DNA from: Natronorubrum texcoconense
Lineage (GTDB): Archaea > Halobacteriota > Halobacteria > Halobacteriales > Natrialbaceae
Assembly: GCF_900100335.1 (NCBI RefSeq)
Contig: NZ_FNFE01000001.1
Span: 372,001 to 436,000 of the forward strand
Reading direction: 5' to 3'
DNA length: 64,000 nucleotides
Shown here: in pieces, positions 1 to 8,142 of the stretch
Layout: each line of letters starts with the position of its first letter
How positions within the stretch are numbered: the stretch's first letter is position 1
Notes under the pieces: model-generated
Seen by the model: the letters and a program-made list of their open reading frames with translations, nothing else
Databases searched by the model: none
What the model was told of the DNA's origin: nothing
Made by a program: the position numbers and the translations under genes

Positions 1-479
1 GGCGAGTCCGAGCCCGCGCCGGGTTCGGTCTGGGCGAACGCCGTCGACTTCTCGGCGCGGACGGTCGGCTCGAGGTAGCGCTCCACCTGCTCACCTTCGG
101 CCTGCAACAGGAGCGGCTTCGGTCCCTCGGGGCCGGCGAGGACGTAGCGAGCCATCCCGGGACCGTAGGAGGCGAGGTGCTTTTTCGCCCGGTACCAGGT
201 GACCGGCGAGACGTCCTCGCCGCCAACGCCCTCGGGAAGGTTCATCGCGTAGAAGCCGGCCTCCGCGGAGCGACGGCGAATTTCGTCGCGGGCCTCGAGC
301 AACTCGTCGGTCCACCGGCCGTCCTCGCGGTGGCCCTTTCGCGGGTTCGTATAGACGTCACCCAACTCGTCGACGATCGGCTCGACTTCCTGGGCGACGA
401 ACTCGTCGAGGCTGTCGAGGATCAGTCCCGTCTCGTCGTCGACGGCGAAGCTCACGCCACCACTGCCGTTCGTTGACAT
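1..479 (-). CDS. Acyl-CoA dehydrogenase, N-terminal part (cut by window edge)
   Basis: The frame opens at ATG 479-477 and runs off the left edge, giving about 159 residues. Near the end of the visible part it reads FAQTEPGAGSDS, the conserved loop of acyl-CoA dehydrogenases that contacts FAD and substrate. The preceding residues are the all-helical N-terminal domain of that family. By family, the enzyme makes the first oxidation of acyl-CoA in beta-oxidation and passes electrons to ETF in the cytoplasm. It lies 24 bases downstream of an acyl-CoA ligase on the same strand, so activation and oxidation of one substrate class in one operon is likely. Chain-length preference cannot be told. Confidence 0.9.
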   Translation of the reverse strand, partial: MSTNGSGGVSFAVDDETGLILDSLDEFVAQEVEPIVDELGDVYTNPRKGHREDGRWTDELLEARDEIRRRSAEAGFYAMNLPEGVGGEDVSPVTWYRAKKHLASYGPGMARYVLAGPEGPKPLLLQAEGEQVERYLEPTVRAEKSTAFAQTEPGAGSDS

Positions 480-503
480 ACCACAACGACCGTGCGATCG
501 GAC

Positions 504-2147
504 TTAACGTTCAGCCTCCTCCCCGTCGTCTGCCTCGAGCACGATATCGAACCGATCCCGCAGCCGTTTCTTGTCGAACTTGCCCGTCGAAGTCTTCGGA
601 ATCTCCTCGATGAACTCGTAGGCGTCGGGGAGCCACCAGTCCGGGAACGTCTCGGCGAGGTGGCTCTCGAGGTCGTCCTCGGTGAGATCGGCTCCCGAAG
701 TCGGGACGACGATGGCGAGGGGCCGTTCCTGCCAGCGTTCGTGCTCGACCGCGACGACCGTCGCCTCCGCGACGCGCTCGTGGGCCATCAGTTCGTTCTC
801 GAGTTGCACCGAGGAGATCCACTCGCCGCCGGACTTGATCATGTCTTTATCGCGGTCGACGACGTCGACGTAGCCCAGCTCGTTCCGCACGGCGACGTCT
901 CCCGTCCGAAGATAGCCGTCCTCCGTAAACGCGTGTTCGTTCTCCTCGGGACGGTTGTGATAGTGGTCGGTTACCCAGGGACTGCGGACCTCGAGTTCGC
1001 CCATCGTCTCGCCGTCCCGCGGGACCTCCTCCCCGTCATCACCGATCACGCGAACCTGCATTCCGGGCACGGGAAAGCCCGCCATCGCGCGGTACTCGTA
1101 CTGCTCGTCGGCCGGGAGCTCCGCGACTTCCTTTCGGAGCGTGCTGAGCGTGCCTAGCGGCGACGTCTCGGTCATTCCCCAGCCCTGGAGGATCGGCGCG
1201 TCGTACTCCTCGTCGTAGCGGCGGATGAGCGACTCCGGAGGTGCGGAGCCGCCGACCGTCAGCCGGTCGATGTTGGAGATGTCGACCTCCGGGTTCTCGT
1301 CGAGGTATTCGGCCATCTCGAGCCAGATCGTCGGGACGGCGGCCGAGAACGTCACCTCCTCCTCGTCGATCAGGTGGGCGATCGACTCGGGATCGGTGTG
1401 GATCGAGGGGAACACCTGCTTCGCGCCGACGAACGTCGCGCCGTAGGGAATGCCCCAGCCGTTGGCGTGGAACATCGGGACGACGGGGAGCACGGTGTCC
1501 CGTTCACCGATCGCGTTGGCGTCGACGTGGCCGCCCATGACGCTGTGGAGGTACATCGCTCGATGGGTGTAGGGCACGCCCTTCGGGAGGCCCGTCGTCC
1601 CCGAGGTGTGGCACATGCCGTACTCCGTGTCCTCGTCGATATCCGGCCACTCGTACTCTGTCCGGTGGTCTGCGAGCAGCGACTCGTAGTCGGTCACCGG
1701 CTCGAGGTCGGTCTCCGGAATATCCCTCTCGCTTCCGAGGACGACATACTGATCGACGCTGTCGAGGTCGTCGGCGTTCGCCTCGACCTTCTCGACGAAC
1801 GCCGGATCGACGAAGAGCACCTCGTCTTCGGCGTCGTCGATCGTGTGGACGAAGTGGTGGTCGGGCAGGCGCATGTTGCACATGTGGATCGACCGCCCGG
1901 AGCAGGCCGGCCCGAAGTAGAGTTCGAAGTGCCGGTAGTGGTTCGTCGCGACCACGCCGACTCGCGCGCCCGCCTCGAGTCCTAGTTCGTCGAGCGCGTG
2001 CGCGAGCTGACAGATCCGCTCGTACGCGTCGGCGTACGTGTACCGGTGTGTACTCCCGTCGGGGAGTTTCGTCACCAGCTCCCGGTCGGGGAACAGGTCG
2101 ACCGCACGCTCGAGAAGCTTGTCAAGTGTTAACTGGACACCCATCAT
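504..2147 (-). CDS. Acyl-CoA synthetase (AMP-forming), fatty-acid or medium-chain type
   Basis: A 547-residue member of the ANL superfamily that activates a carboxylic acid to acyl-CoA via an acyl-AMP. Visible motifs in order are the P-loop TSGTTGLPKG (about residue 180), GWGMTETSP (about 320), YLRTGD (about 430) and the catalytic lysine context PKTSTGKFDKK near the C-terminus. The frame extends upstream to 2240, but that stretch is not protein-like. The start is put at the ATG pair 2147/2144 (MMGVQLTLDKLLERA), where typical family sequence begins. The acyl-CoA dehydrogenase follows after 24 bases. Fatty acids are the likely substrate, but the motifs do not fix chain length. Confidence 0.9.
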   Translation of the reverse strand: MMGVQLTLDKLLERAVDLFPDRELVTKLPDGSTHRYTYADAYERICQLAHALDELGLEAGARVGVVATNHYRHFELYFGPACSGRSIHMCNMRLPDHHFVHTIDDAEDEVLFVDPAFVEKVEANADDLDSVDQYVVLGSERDIPETDLEPVTDYESLLADHRTEYEWPDIDEDTEYGMCHTSGTTGLPKGVPYTHRAMYLHSVMGGHVDANAIGERDTVLPVVPMFHANGWGIPYGATFVGAKQVFPSIHTDPESIAHLIDEEEVTFSAAVPTIWLEMAEYLDENPEVDISNIDRLTVGGSAPPESLIRRYDEEYDAPILQGWGMTETSPLGTLSTLRKEVAELPADEQYEYRAMAGFPVPGMQVRVIGDDGEEVPRDGETMGELEVRSPWVTDHYHNRPEENEHAFTEDGYLRTGDVAVRNELGYVDVVDRDKDMIKSGGEWISSVQLENELMAHERVAEATVVAVEHERWQERPLAIVVPTSGADLTEDDLESHLAETFPDWWLPDAYEFIEEIPKTSTGKFDKKRLRDRFDIVLEADDGEEAER

Positions 2148-2171
2148 GACTGGGGCAAATATTACGGTCAG

Positions 2172-2183
2172 ACAGTTAACTGT
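2172..2183. promoter_or_regulatory. Perfect palindrome, possible operator
   Basis: ACAGTTAACTGT reads the same on both strands and lies just upstream of the acyl-CoA synthetase start. Its core GTTAACT recurs at 2128-2134 inside the first codons, 47 bases away. A dimeric regulator could bind here. This is inferred from position and symmetry only. Confidence 0.3.
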
Positions 2184-2301
2184 TCGGCCGCCCCTCGGGG
2201 ACGCGGTGCGCCCGGAACACCATCCTGTCAGACGGACCAATGGAGTTATTACGAGAACCGTGGTGTGTCGTTTCGTGTCATACCACGGCGTTTATGAGTG
2301 T

Positions 2302-2470
2302 GCGAAGCACTCGTTCGCACGACTCGCGGGACCTCCGGTCCCGTGCTGGCGCAAAAACATCTTCAGAAATCGGAGATTTCTGATGGGCCCGAAAGCGTAG
2401 AGCGCTTTCAGAATTCGATGAAAAACACCGAGGGACCGTTGGTCCCTCGAGCCCCTGCGCTCGCTTCTCT
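2302..2470 (+). repeat. Hairpin-rich intergenic repeat, copy A
   Basis: A chain of short perfect hairpins, mostly with 3-base loops: 2328-2342 (GGGACC arms), 2364-2382 (CAGAAATC arms), 2391-2409 (GAAAGCG arms, 5-base loop) and 2430-2448 (GAGGGACC arms). It shares long blocks with copy B at 6182-6371: the stretch ending CGTTCGCACG, CTCGCGGGACC, GCGCAAAAA and AAAAACACCG. It lies just beyond the stop of the CPA2 antiporter pair. It could be an immobile MITE-like repeat or a transcription terminator. Confidence 0.65.
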
Positions 2471-2500
2471 CTCCTTATCTGTTGTACTCCTCGGAGTACG

Positions 2501-4240
2501 TCATCGATCCGCGCTGGAGCGAGACGGTGGCGCACGCTCCAGATCGAGTTCGCGCATACTCTCCGTCCGTAGTTCGTCGGAATCGTACTCTCCGTTCAGG
2601 AGTGCTTCGAGGCTGTCGGCGAGCTGGTCGGCGGCGAGAAGGTCCGGAACGATGACGTACGTGGCCCCTCGCTCGATGAGCTCGGCGGCCATCGGCAGCT
2701 CCCTGGTCCGGACGATGACGTCGACGGTATCGGCATACGACAGGAAATACTCCGTGAGGGATTTCGATTCGGCCGTAGAGATGACCAGGCGCGCCTCCTC
2801 GAGGTTGGACACGTCCGCCGTTTCCGGCTCGATCGCGTCGCCGAACACGTAGGCGTCGCAGTCGGTCCGGAGATCGGGCAGTGCCTGCGGGTTGTTTTCG
2901 ATCACGACGTAGGACTGATCGAGTTCCTCACAGAACGCGACGAGCCGTCGGCCCTGCCGGCCGTACCCAACGATGACGACGTGGTCGGAGATGTCGTCGG
3001 GGACAGAGTTCCAGTCGTCGACGTCGTGATACGGCTGACCGAGCCAACCGCGACCGGCCACGAACCCGTAGATCTCGTCGTCGTACGTGTGGGTGAGGTT
3101 CGAGAGGATCATCGACACCGCGGCCGCGAGGATGATCGCCTCGAACACCGGCTCGATCAGCAGTCCGAGAACGAGCGCCTCGATGGCCACGATGACACTG
3201 AACTCGCCGACGTGATCCAGGTCGAGCCCCGTCAGTGTCGCTGATCGCCTGTCGTATCCGGTGTACACGAGCAGGGCACCGGTGACGATCGGCTTGATCA
3301 CGACCGTCAGGACCACGAGCCCGAGGGCGAGCGTGGCAACGGGGACGAAGGGATCGAGAGGGAGCGTCACCAACGCCCCGACGGTCGCAAAGAAGATCGC
3401 GACGAAGAACTCCTGGATCGAGGTCAACCCGTTGAACACCTCCGAGTATTCGACGGGCTTATCCCTGACTGCGATCCCGGCGGCGAACGCGCCGACGACG
3501 ATCGATGTCTCGAGGAACTCCGCCGTAGCGAGGAAGCCGATCAACAGCGCCACGATGCTGATGAGCATCGCCTCGTCGGACCCTCTGGCGAGTCGGTCGA
3601 TGATTCCGAAGAGATACCGGTTGATGACAATCGCCGCGGCGATGAGCATGACCCCGTATCCAAGCTGCGTCGCGACCGGATCCAGTGCGAATGCACCAGC
3701 GCTGACGACGAGCAGCAGGATCACCGCCAGGAGGTCGTTGAACGAATCGATCTCGCTCGAGAGGTAGTCGTGAACGATGTCGGACTGTGATCTGGTAAAC
3801 AGCGTGGTCCCGACGATCGACGACGAGAGCGCGGCCGCGATCCCGACGAAAAGCGCCTGTTCGACCGTCAGTGGCTCGTCGAGCCCCACGTCGGCGAGCG
3901 CCTCGAGTTCTAGCGTGACGCCGACTACGATTGCAAAGAGGATTCCGAGCGCACCGAGGACGACCGCCTGAACGATGGCGACAATTTCGGTGTTTGAGAC
4001 GACCGTCCGGACGCGTTCGGTGTGGATCTGCACGCTGAACGTGAAGACGAGAAACGCGATCCCAAGCCGGGCGAGTTCGAGCATGATCTCTTCCTCGATG
4101 ACATCCAGCTGTCCGACGAGCAACCCGGCCAGGATCAGCGACGGGATCAGCGAGAGTCCCAGCCCCTTCGCGACCAGCAACAGCGGCCCGACGACGACGA
4201 AGAGGATCGCCAGTGCGGTGAGTAACGCGACGTCAGTCAT
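2501..4240 (-). CDS. CPA2-family cation/proton antiporter with TrkA-type domain (second of pair)
   Basis: A 579-residue membrane protein. About 12 hydrophobic segments (residues 1-385) form a Na+/H+ exchanger fold, followed by a TrkA-N/KTN Rossmann domain starting near residue 415 with an intact nucleotide motif, VIVGYGRQGRR. In the transport core the ion site reads FNDLLAV (Asn-Asp) where Kef proteins usually have Gln-Asp. The start is ATG 4240, giving MTDVALLTAL. It overlaps the stop of the upstream antiporter gene by eight bases, so the two are translationally coupled. The likely role is K+ or Na+ efflux coupled to H+, gated by nucleotide. The long upstream extension of this frame is an artefact inside the neighbouring gene. 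Confidence 0.88.
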   Translation of the reverse strand: MTDVALLTALAILFVVVGPLLLVAKGLGLSLIPSLILAGLLVGQLDVIEEEIMLELARLGIAFLVFTFSVQIHTERVRTVVSNTEIVAIVQAVVLGALGILFAIVVGVTLELEALADVGLDEPLTVEQALFVGIAAALSSSIVGTTLFTRSQSDIVHDYLSSEIDSFNDLLAVILLLVVSAGAFALDPVATQLGYGVMLIAAAIVINRYLFGIIDRLARGSDEAMLISIVALLIGFLATAEFLETSIVVGAFAAGIAVRDKPVEYSEVFNGLTSIQEFFVAIFFATVGALVTLPLDPFVPVATLALGLVVLTVVIKPIVTGALLVYTGYDRRSATLTGLDLDHVGEFSVIVAIEALVLGLLIEPVFEAIILAAAVSMILSNLTHTYDDEIYGFVAGRGWLGQPYHDVDDWNSVPDDISDHVVIVGYGRQGRRLVAFCEELDQSYVVIENNPQALPDLRTDCDAYVFGDAIEPETADVSNLEEARLVISTAESKSLTEYFLSYADTVDVIVRTRELPMAAELIERGATYVIVPDLLAADQLADSLEALLNGEYDSDELRTESMRELDLERAPPSRSSADR

Positions 4241-5987
4241 CGTCACCACCCGGACGATCCGTGACGTCGGGGAACAGCTGCCCGCTTCGCAACAACTCCA
4301 TGTCGGCGGCGATCTCCCGGTCGAAGGTCGGTCTGTCCTCGAAGTATGACTCGAGGTACTGGATGAACTGTGCAACACCGAGCTGTGGGGCCAAAATGAC
4401 GTATTGAGCGCCGAGTTCGTACAGCCGTTCTGCCTCTTTGGCAGTCTTGGCCTCGACGAACACGGTCGTCTCCGCCGTCGTCTCCCCGAGCAGGATCTCG
4501 TTGATTTCCAGCTGATCCGACGACGAGAACACGAAGTCGGCGTATTTTACGCCGGCGTCCTTGCGAATCTTCTCGTACCGGAAGTCGCCGAACAGGACAT
4601 CGTACCCGGCGTCTTCGATCGCTTCGATGTGCTCGACGTTCCGGTCGACGACTACGATCTCGTCGTACTGATCCTCGAGAATCCGCAACGCCCTGCGTGC
4701 GATTTCGTCGTAGCCGACCACGACGACGTGGTCTCGATACTCCGTATCGGCCGGTTCGACGGGATCGGACTGTTCCCACCGCGAGAGGTACGGTTCCACT
4801 CGCTCGAACAGCTCTCGGTTGTACTGGATGAAGTACACCGAGACGCTCATCGTCATGAGCGCGAGGAGAGTGATGAAGCCGAGCTCCGCTTGCCCGATGA
4901 ACGGAGGATCGCTCTCGGCCGCAGCGACGGCGATGACGATCCCGAACTCGCTAACCTGGATCATCCCGACGCTGCCGAGGAACGACGTCTCGAGGTCGAA
5001 CTGCTGCCAGTTGAAAAGCGTAAAGAACACGACGAACTTGACGACCATCAACACCGCAGCGACGACGACGGCTTCCTGCCAGTACGCGAGGAGATCGCTG
5101 GCCTCGAAGTCGAGGGCGACCGAGACGAAAAACACCATCACGAACAGGTCCGTCAGCGGGTTGACCCGGCCCTGGAGATCCTTGCTGTAGGGCAGTTGGG
5201 CGATCGCAAGGCCGGCGAGGAACGCCCCCATCTCGACGGAGAGGTACGCGTCGACCCCGAACGGTGCGAGGAGGACGTCGATCTGGTCGGAGACGAGAAC
5301 GAACAGGAAGAGCCACGAAATGGCGACGAGAAAAAACAGGGTCGTGTCGTCGGCGATCCGTCTAAAAAGTGGCGGAAGCACGTATTTGGACGCCGTGATC
5401 GCCACAACTGCAGTAACTGTAACGAGCACCATCACGATAGCGAGCGTCGCCGCGATGTCGGCGGCGCCTTCGGGTCGGCCTGCGGCCAGCACTGCGAGAA
5501 TGATAACGACGACGATGTCCTGGGCGAGGAGCACACCGACGTCGATCTTGCCGTGTAGCGACGTCGCTTCGCCCTTATCGTTAAGCATCTTGATGACCAC
5601 GGCGGTAGAGCTGTACATTACCGCCAGCCCGATGATCACCGCTACCTCGAAGGAAAACGGGAGGGTGACCGCGAGACCGAACCCGACGAGTCCGATCGCA
5701 GCCATCTGTGGAACGGATATCTTTACGATTGGGGCGATGAGATGTCGGATCTCGTCGAAACGCATCTTGATTCCGAGCAAGAACAGCAAGAATGCGAGGC
5801 CGAGTTCGGCCATCGTCTCGGTGATGACGCTCGGTTCCACGAGTCCGAGTCCAACCGGACCGATCACGACGCCGGTAAGGATGTATCCGATGATCGTCGG
5901 CTGACCCAGCCGAACCGCGAGGACCCCGACGAACGCAGCAGCGACGAGGATAAAGGCTACTTCGCTCGCGAGGCCGACATCTACCAT
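4233..5987 (-). CDS. CPA2-family cation/proton antiporter (KefB/KefC-like), first of pair
   Basis: A 584-residue antiporter. The N-terminal 390 residues are transmembrane and contain AQDIVVV, the Gln-Asp ion-site motif of Kef-type carriers. The C-terminal part is a TrkA-N-like domain, but its nucleotide motif is VVGYDEIARR instead of GxGxxG, so binding may be lost or altered. The strand-2 acidic residue (VVVDRN) remains. The start is ATG 5987, with GGTGA upstream as a ribosome site. It overlaps the next antiporter gene by eight bases. Two coupled, non-identical CPA2 subunits suggest a heteromer, although independent homodimers cannot be excluded. It probably serves K+/Na+ and pH homeostasis in the membrane. 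Confidence 0.9.
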   Translation of the reverse strand: MVDVGLASEVAFILVAAAFVGVLAVRLGQPTIIGYILTGVVIGPVGLGLVEPSVITETMAELGLAFLLFLLGIKMRFDEIRHLIAPIVKISVPQMAAIGLVGFGLAVTLPFSFEVAVIIGLAVMYSSTAVVIKMLNDKGEATSLHGKIDVGVLLAQDIVVVIILAVLAAGRPEGAADIAATLAIVMVLVTVTAVVAITASKYVLPPLFRRIADDTTLFFLVAISWLFLFVLVSDQIDVLLAPFGVDAYLSVEMGAFLAGLAIAQLPYSKDLQGRVNPLTDLFVMVFFVSVALDFEASDLLAYWQEAVVVAAVLMVVKFVVFFTLFNWQQFDLETSFLGSVGMIQVSEFGIVIAVAAAESDPPFIGQAELGFITLLALMTMSVSVYFIQYNRELFERVEPYLSRWEQSDPVEPADTEYRDHVVVVGYDEIARRALRILEDQYDEIVVVDRNVEHIEAIEDAGYDVLFGDFRYEKIRKDAGVKYADFVFSSSDQLEINEILLGETTAETTVFVEAKTAKEAERLYELGAQYVILAPQLGVAQFIQYLESYFEDRPTFDREIAADMELLRSGQLFPDVTDRPGGDDD

Positions 5988-6005
5988 CTCCTAGTTCACC
6001 TGTGT

Positions 6006-6064
6006 GGACTCTTTGAGTCCGTAATGCGAAAAACCCTCTGCGGGATTAGTAAACGGGGGTTTAC
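6006..6064 (-). promoter_or_regulatory. Two inverted repeats upstream of the antiporter operon
   Basis: GGACTC/GAGTCC with a 3-base loop (6006-6020) and GTAAAC/GTTTAC with a 4-base loop (6049-6064) lie 19-77 bases upstream of the first antiporter start. On the minus strand the second overlaps an AT-rich stretch that could be the TATA box. They look like operators or leader hairpins. Function is inferred only from position. Confidence 0.35.
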
Positions 6065-6181
6065 GAACGGCAACTGAAGAACAACGGAGTACTCATCCTC
6101 TCGATTCAGCAGTTCATTCTCAACAGTAATTCGGTAGTTCGATCACGTTCTGCTGCCCACGTACCTTTTTCCGCCTCGGGA

Positions 6182-6371
6182 TTCCTCGCTGCGCGAGGAA
6201 CCGCTCGTCTGCTCACGGGCGCGAAGCGCCCGTTCGCACGGCTCGCGGGACCTATGGTCCCGCGCTGGGCGCAAAAATCTACGCTAAAAACACCGGGGAA
6301 CTTCGTTCCCCGAGCCCTCGTTCACTTCGTTCACGAGGAGGCCGCTCACTCGCTTCGCTCGTTCGCGGGTG
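6182..6371 (+). repeat. Hairpin-rich intergenic repeat, copy B
   Basis: Same orientation and family as copy A (2302-2470). Hairpins with 3-base loops lie at 6182-6200 (TTCCTCGC arms), 6217-6231 (GGGCGC arms), 6247-6261 (GGGACC arms) and 6295-6311 (GGGGAAC arms). The last corresponds in position to A's GAGGGACC hairpin, but its arms differ and still pair, so the structure rather than the sequence is kept. It flanks the antiporter pair on its upstream side. Confidence 0.65.
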
Positions 6372-6507
6372 CTACGCTTGTGCTCAGACCGCAGCGGTAA
6401 CGCCTTCGCCTGTACTGAACGGTAAATCCGTGTGCGAGCGCACCGATTCGACGACCGCTCATCGACCTTCCGTCGCTAACCGAACTGGACTCGAGCGGAG
6501 TTCGCTG

Positions 6508-7443
6508 TCAATCGTCGCCCTCGAGACGCACCAACTCGTCGACGTCGGGGATGTCGGCTGCGGCGTCCGTGATCTGGCGCATCCGATCGGTGTGTTTGTC
6601 GACGGCGTAGGCTGCCAGCTCCCCGTCCTGCAGACCGACGCGCTCCTCACCGGGGTCGGGCTGGAATCGGTCGTCCTCGGTAATGCCCTGTACGAGCGGC
6701 AGCAGTTCGTTGACCGTCCCCTCGATCAGTTCGGGATCGACGCCCTCCTCGCGGATGAGCGTCTTGAGCTGATTCATGCCGAACCCGACGTGGCGGCCCT
6801 CGTCGCTTCTGATCTTCGTAAAGCCCTCGACCAGTCCCGGCAGATACGGCAGTTCCTCGAACTCGCCGCCGTAGGAGGTTTGCATCCCGTAGTAGCCCGT
6901 CTGGGCGAGGATCCCCTCGACGGTGAGGTGGTAGTGGCAGTACGCCTTCGCGCGGTTCTCGGGGATGTCGTCCTCGAGCAGTCGATCCTGCGCTTTCTTG
7001 TTCCGGTCGAACAGTTCGATGTAGGGGTCGTTGAACCACTTCTCGTCGCGGGGGTTCGACCGTTCCCAGCCGAGTTCGTCTTCCACCGTCCAGATCACCT
7101 CGCGCCAGTAGCGGTCGAAGAAGTCGGCGTGTTTGGCCTCCTCGTAGAGCTGGGTCGTCAGGAACAGCTGGTCGTCGATGTCCTCGAGCACCGTCGCCAG
7201 CGGCGCGAGATCCTCGGTGACGGCGTCCTCACCCGCACCGAACTTGGCGATGCCGTTCAGCGTTCGGTCCCACGCCTGGGCGTCGTAGTCCTCGGCGCCC
7301 TCGATGTACTCGAGGAGGTTTTTCACATCTTGCTCGAGGTCGATCTCGCCGGGATCCCAGTGCCGTTCGACGGCGTTCCGGTAGTATCGGTTCGATCGTG
7401 ACTCCCGATCCATCAGCTCGGACGGTGTGTAGTCCGTTGCCAT
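6508..7443 (-). CDS. R2-like di-metal oxidase (ribonucleotide-reductase small-subunit fold)
   Basis: A 311-residue ferritin-like helical protein with the carboxylate-histidine metal ligands of the class Ic/R2lox group: an acidic residue near 87, E102-x2-H105, E176, and E215-x2-H218 (DEGRH). No ribonucleotide reductase large subunit lies nearby, and the length fits R2-like ligand-binding oxidases (about 310) better than NrdB. Such proteins hold a Mn/Fe or Fe/Fe centre. Some bind a fatty-acid-like ligand and catalyse oxidations of unclear physiological purpose. The start is ATG 7443. The gene seems monocistronic. Annotation pipelines often call this family ribonucleotide reductase beta. Confidence 0.82.
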   Translation of the reverse strand: MATDYTPSELMDRESRSNRYYRNAVERHWDPGEIDLEQDVKNLLEYIEGAEDYDAQAWDRTLNGIAKFGAGEDAVTEDLAPLATVLEDIDDQLFLTTQLYEEAKHADFFDRYWREVIWTVEDELGWERSNPRDEKWFNDPYIELFDRNKKAQDRLLEDDIPENRAKAYCHYHLTVEGILAQTGYYGMQTSYGGEFEELPYLPGLVEGFTKIRSDEGRHVGFGMNQLKTLIREEGVDPELIEGTVNELLPLVQGITEDDRFQPDPGEERVGLQDGELAAYAVDKHTDRMRQITDAAADIPDVDELVRLEGDD

Positions 7444-7555
7444 GACCCAAACTAGTCGGCGCGGCTACTAAAACTGCTCTTCATCAGACGGTGAAAGAAC
7501 CGGTCGTCGGTATCCCGCACTGGCGTCGTCCTCGCCCGAAGCGGCAGTCCGCGAA

Positions 7556-8065
7556 CTACGCTCGCTGCGGTGCCGAGCCGATCTCGAAGATCTCCGCGTA
7601 GAGGCTCTCGGCCAGCGCGTCGATGTTCTCTTCGGCCTCGCTGGCGGCCATCGTGTCGCCGACGCCCTGCCACTCGACGGACAGCTGGGCGACCGGGACC
7701 AGTGCGATCCCGCCGACGGTGATATCGCCGTCGGGGGTGTGAACCGTCCACTCCGTTCGCATGCCGTCCGACGAGCGAGTGACGTCGTCGATTCGACCGC
7801 CGGCCGCGGCCCACCGTTCGACGAGCCCGTCGGTGATCCGGCGCAGCTTTCGTTCGCCGAGGACGTGGACGGCGACGCCCGCAGCCACGAGCGCGACGAA
7901 CGCGACGAGCGCTACCGGTAACCCGCCGTACGGGACGTTCACCGACGCCGCGAGTCCCGCGGTGACGACAACGAGTCCGAGAACCCGCGCGTCGACCGCA
8001 CTAGGGATCGTTCCGCTCCAGCCGGCTGTCCGGCTCTGGCTCTGAGTCGGCTGCTCGAGTTGCAT
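7556..8065 (-). CDS. Conserved membrane protein of unknown function
   Basis: A 169-residue protein that I do not recognise. Two hydrophobic segments (about residues 27-66, broken by a short PYGG turn) follow a polar N-terminus and are followed by a roughly 100-residue soluble domain rich in beta-type sequence, ending with a helix. The start is ATG 8065. It lies between the E1-alpha gene and the R2-like oxidase on the same strand, with 77- and 112-base gaps, so co-transcription is possible but not shown. The topology suggests a small membrane-anchored cytoplasmic domain. Confidence 0.7.
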   Translation of the reverse strand: MQLEQPTQSQSRTAGWSGTIPSAVDARVLGLVVVTAGLAASVNVPYGGLPVALVAFVALVAAGVAVHVLGERKLRRITDGLVERWAAAGGRIDDVTRSSDGMRTEWTVHTPDGDITVGGIALVPVAQLSVEWQGVGDTMAASEAEENIDALAESLYAEIFEIGSAPQRA

Positions 8066-8142
8066 CTCGTCTATGTCTGTCGAGGACGCCCGGGTAGTCG
8101 TTGGCCTGTCCCAGTGTTCGCTTTATAGGCGAGCTGTCAGTT

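Larger units (their letters stand above)
2148..2500. other. Intergenic region with hairpin-rich repeat; no gene seen
   Basis: No convincing coding frame. It holds the start region of the acyl-CoA synthetase, including the 12-bp perfect palindrome ACAGTTAACTGT at 2172-2183, 24 bases upstream of its start. It also holds hairpin repeat copy A at 2302-2470, described separately. Confidence 0.7.
5988..6507. other. Intergenic region with antiporter promoter and repeat copy B
   Basis: No protein-like frame. The left part is the promoter region of the antiporter operon and contains two inverted repeats, at 6006-6020 and 6049-6064. The middle, 6182-6371, is hairpin repeat copy B. The segment 6372-6507 shows nothing recognisable apart from the end of the R2-like oxidase gene at 6508. 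Confidence 0.65.

Noticed and set aside
4404-5558. 384-residue open frame on the plus strand
   Set aside because: It is antisense to the CPA2 antiporter, highly charged with no family pattern, and arises from codon bias of the true gene.
6508-7443. Ribonucleotide reductase beta subunit (NrdB)
   Set aside because: The metal ligands fit, but length, absence of a large subunit and sequence pattern fit R2-like oxidases better.
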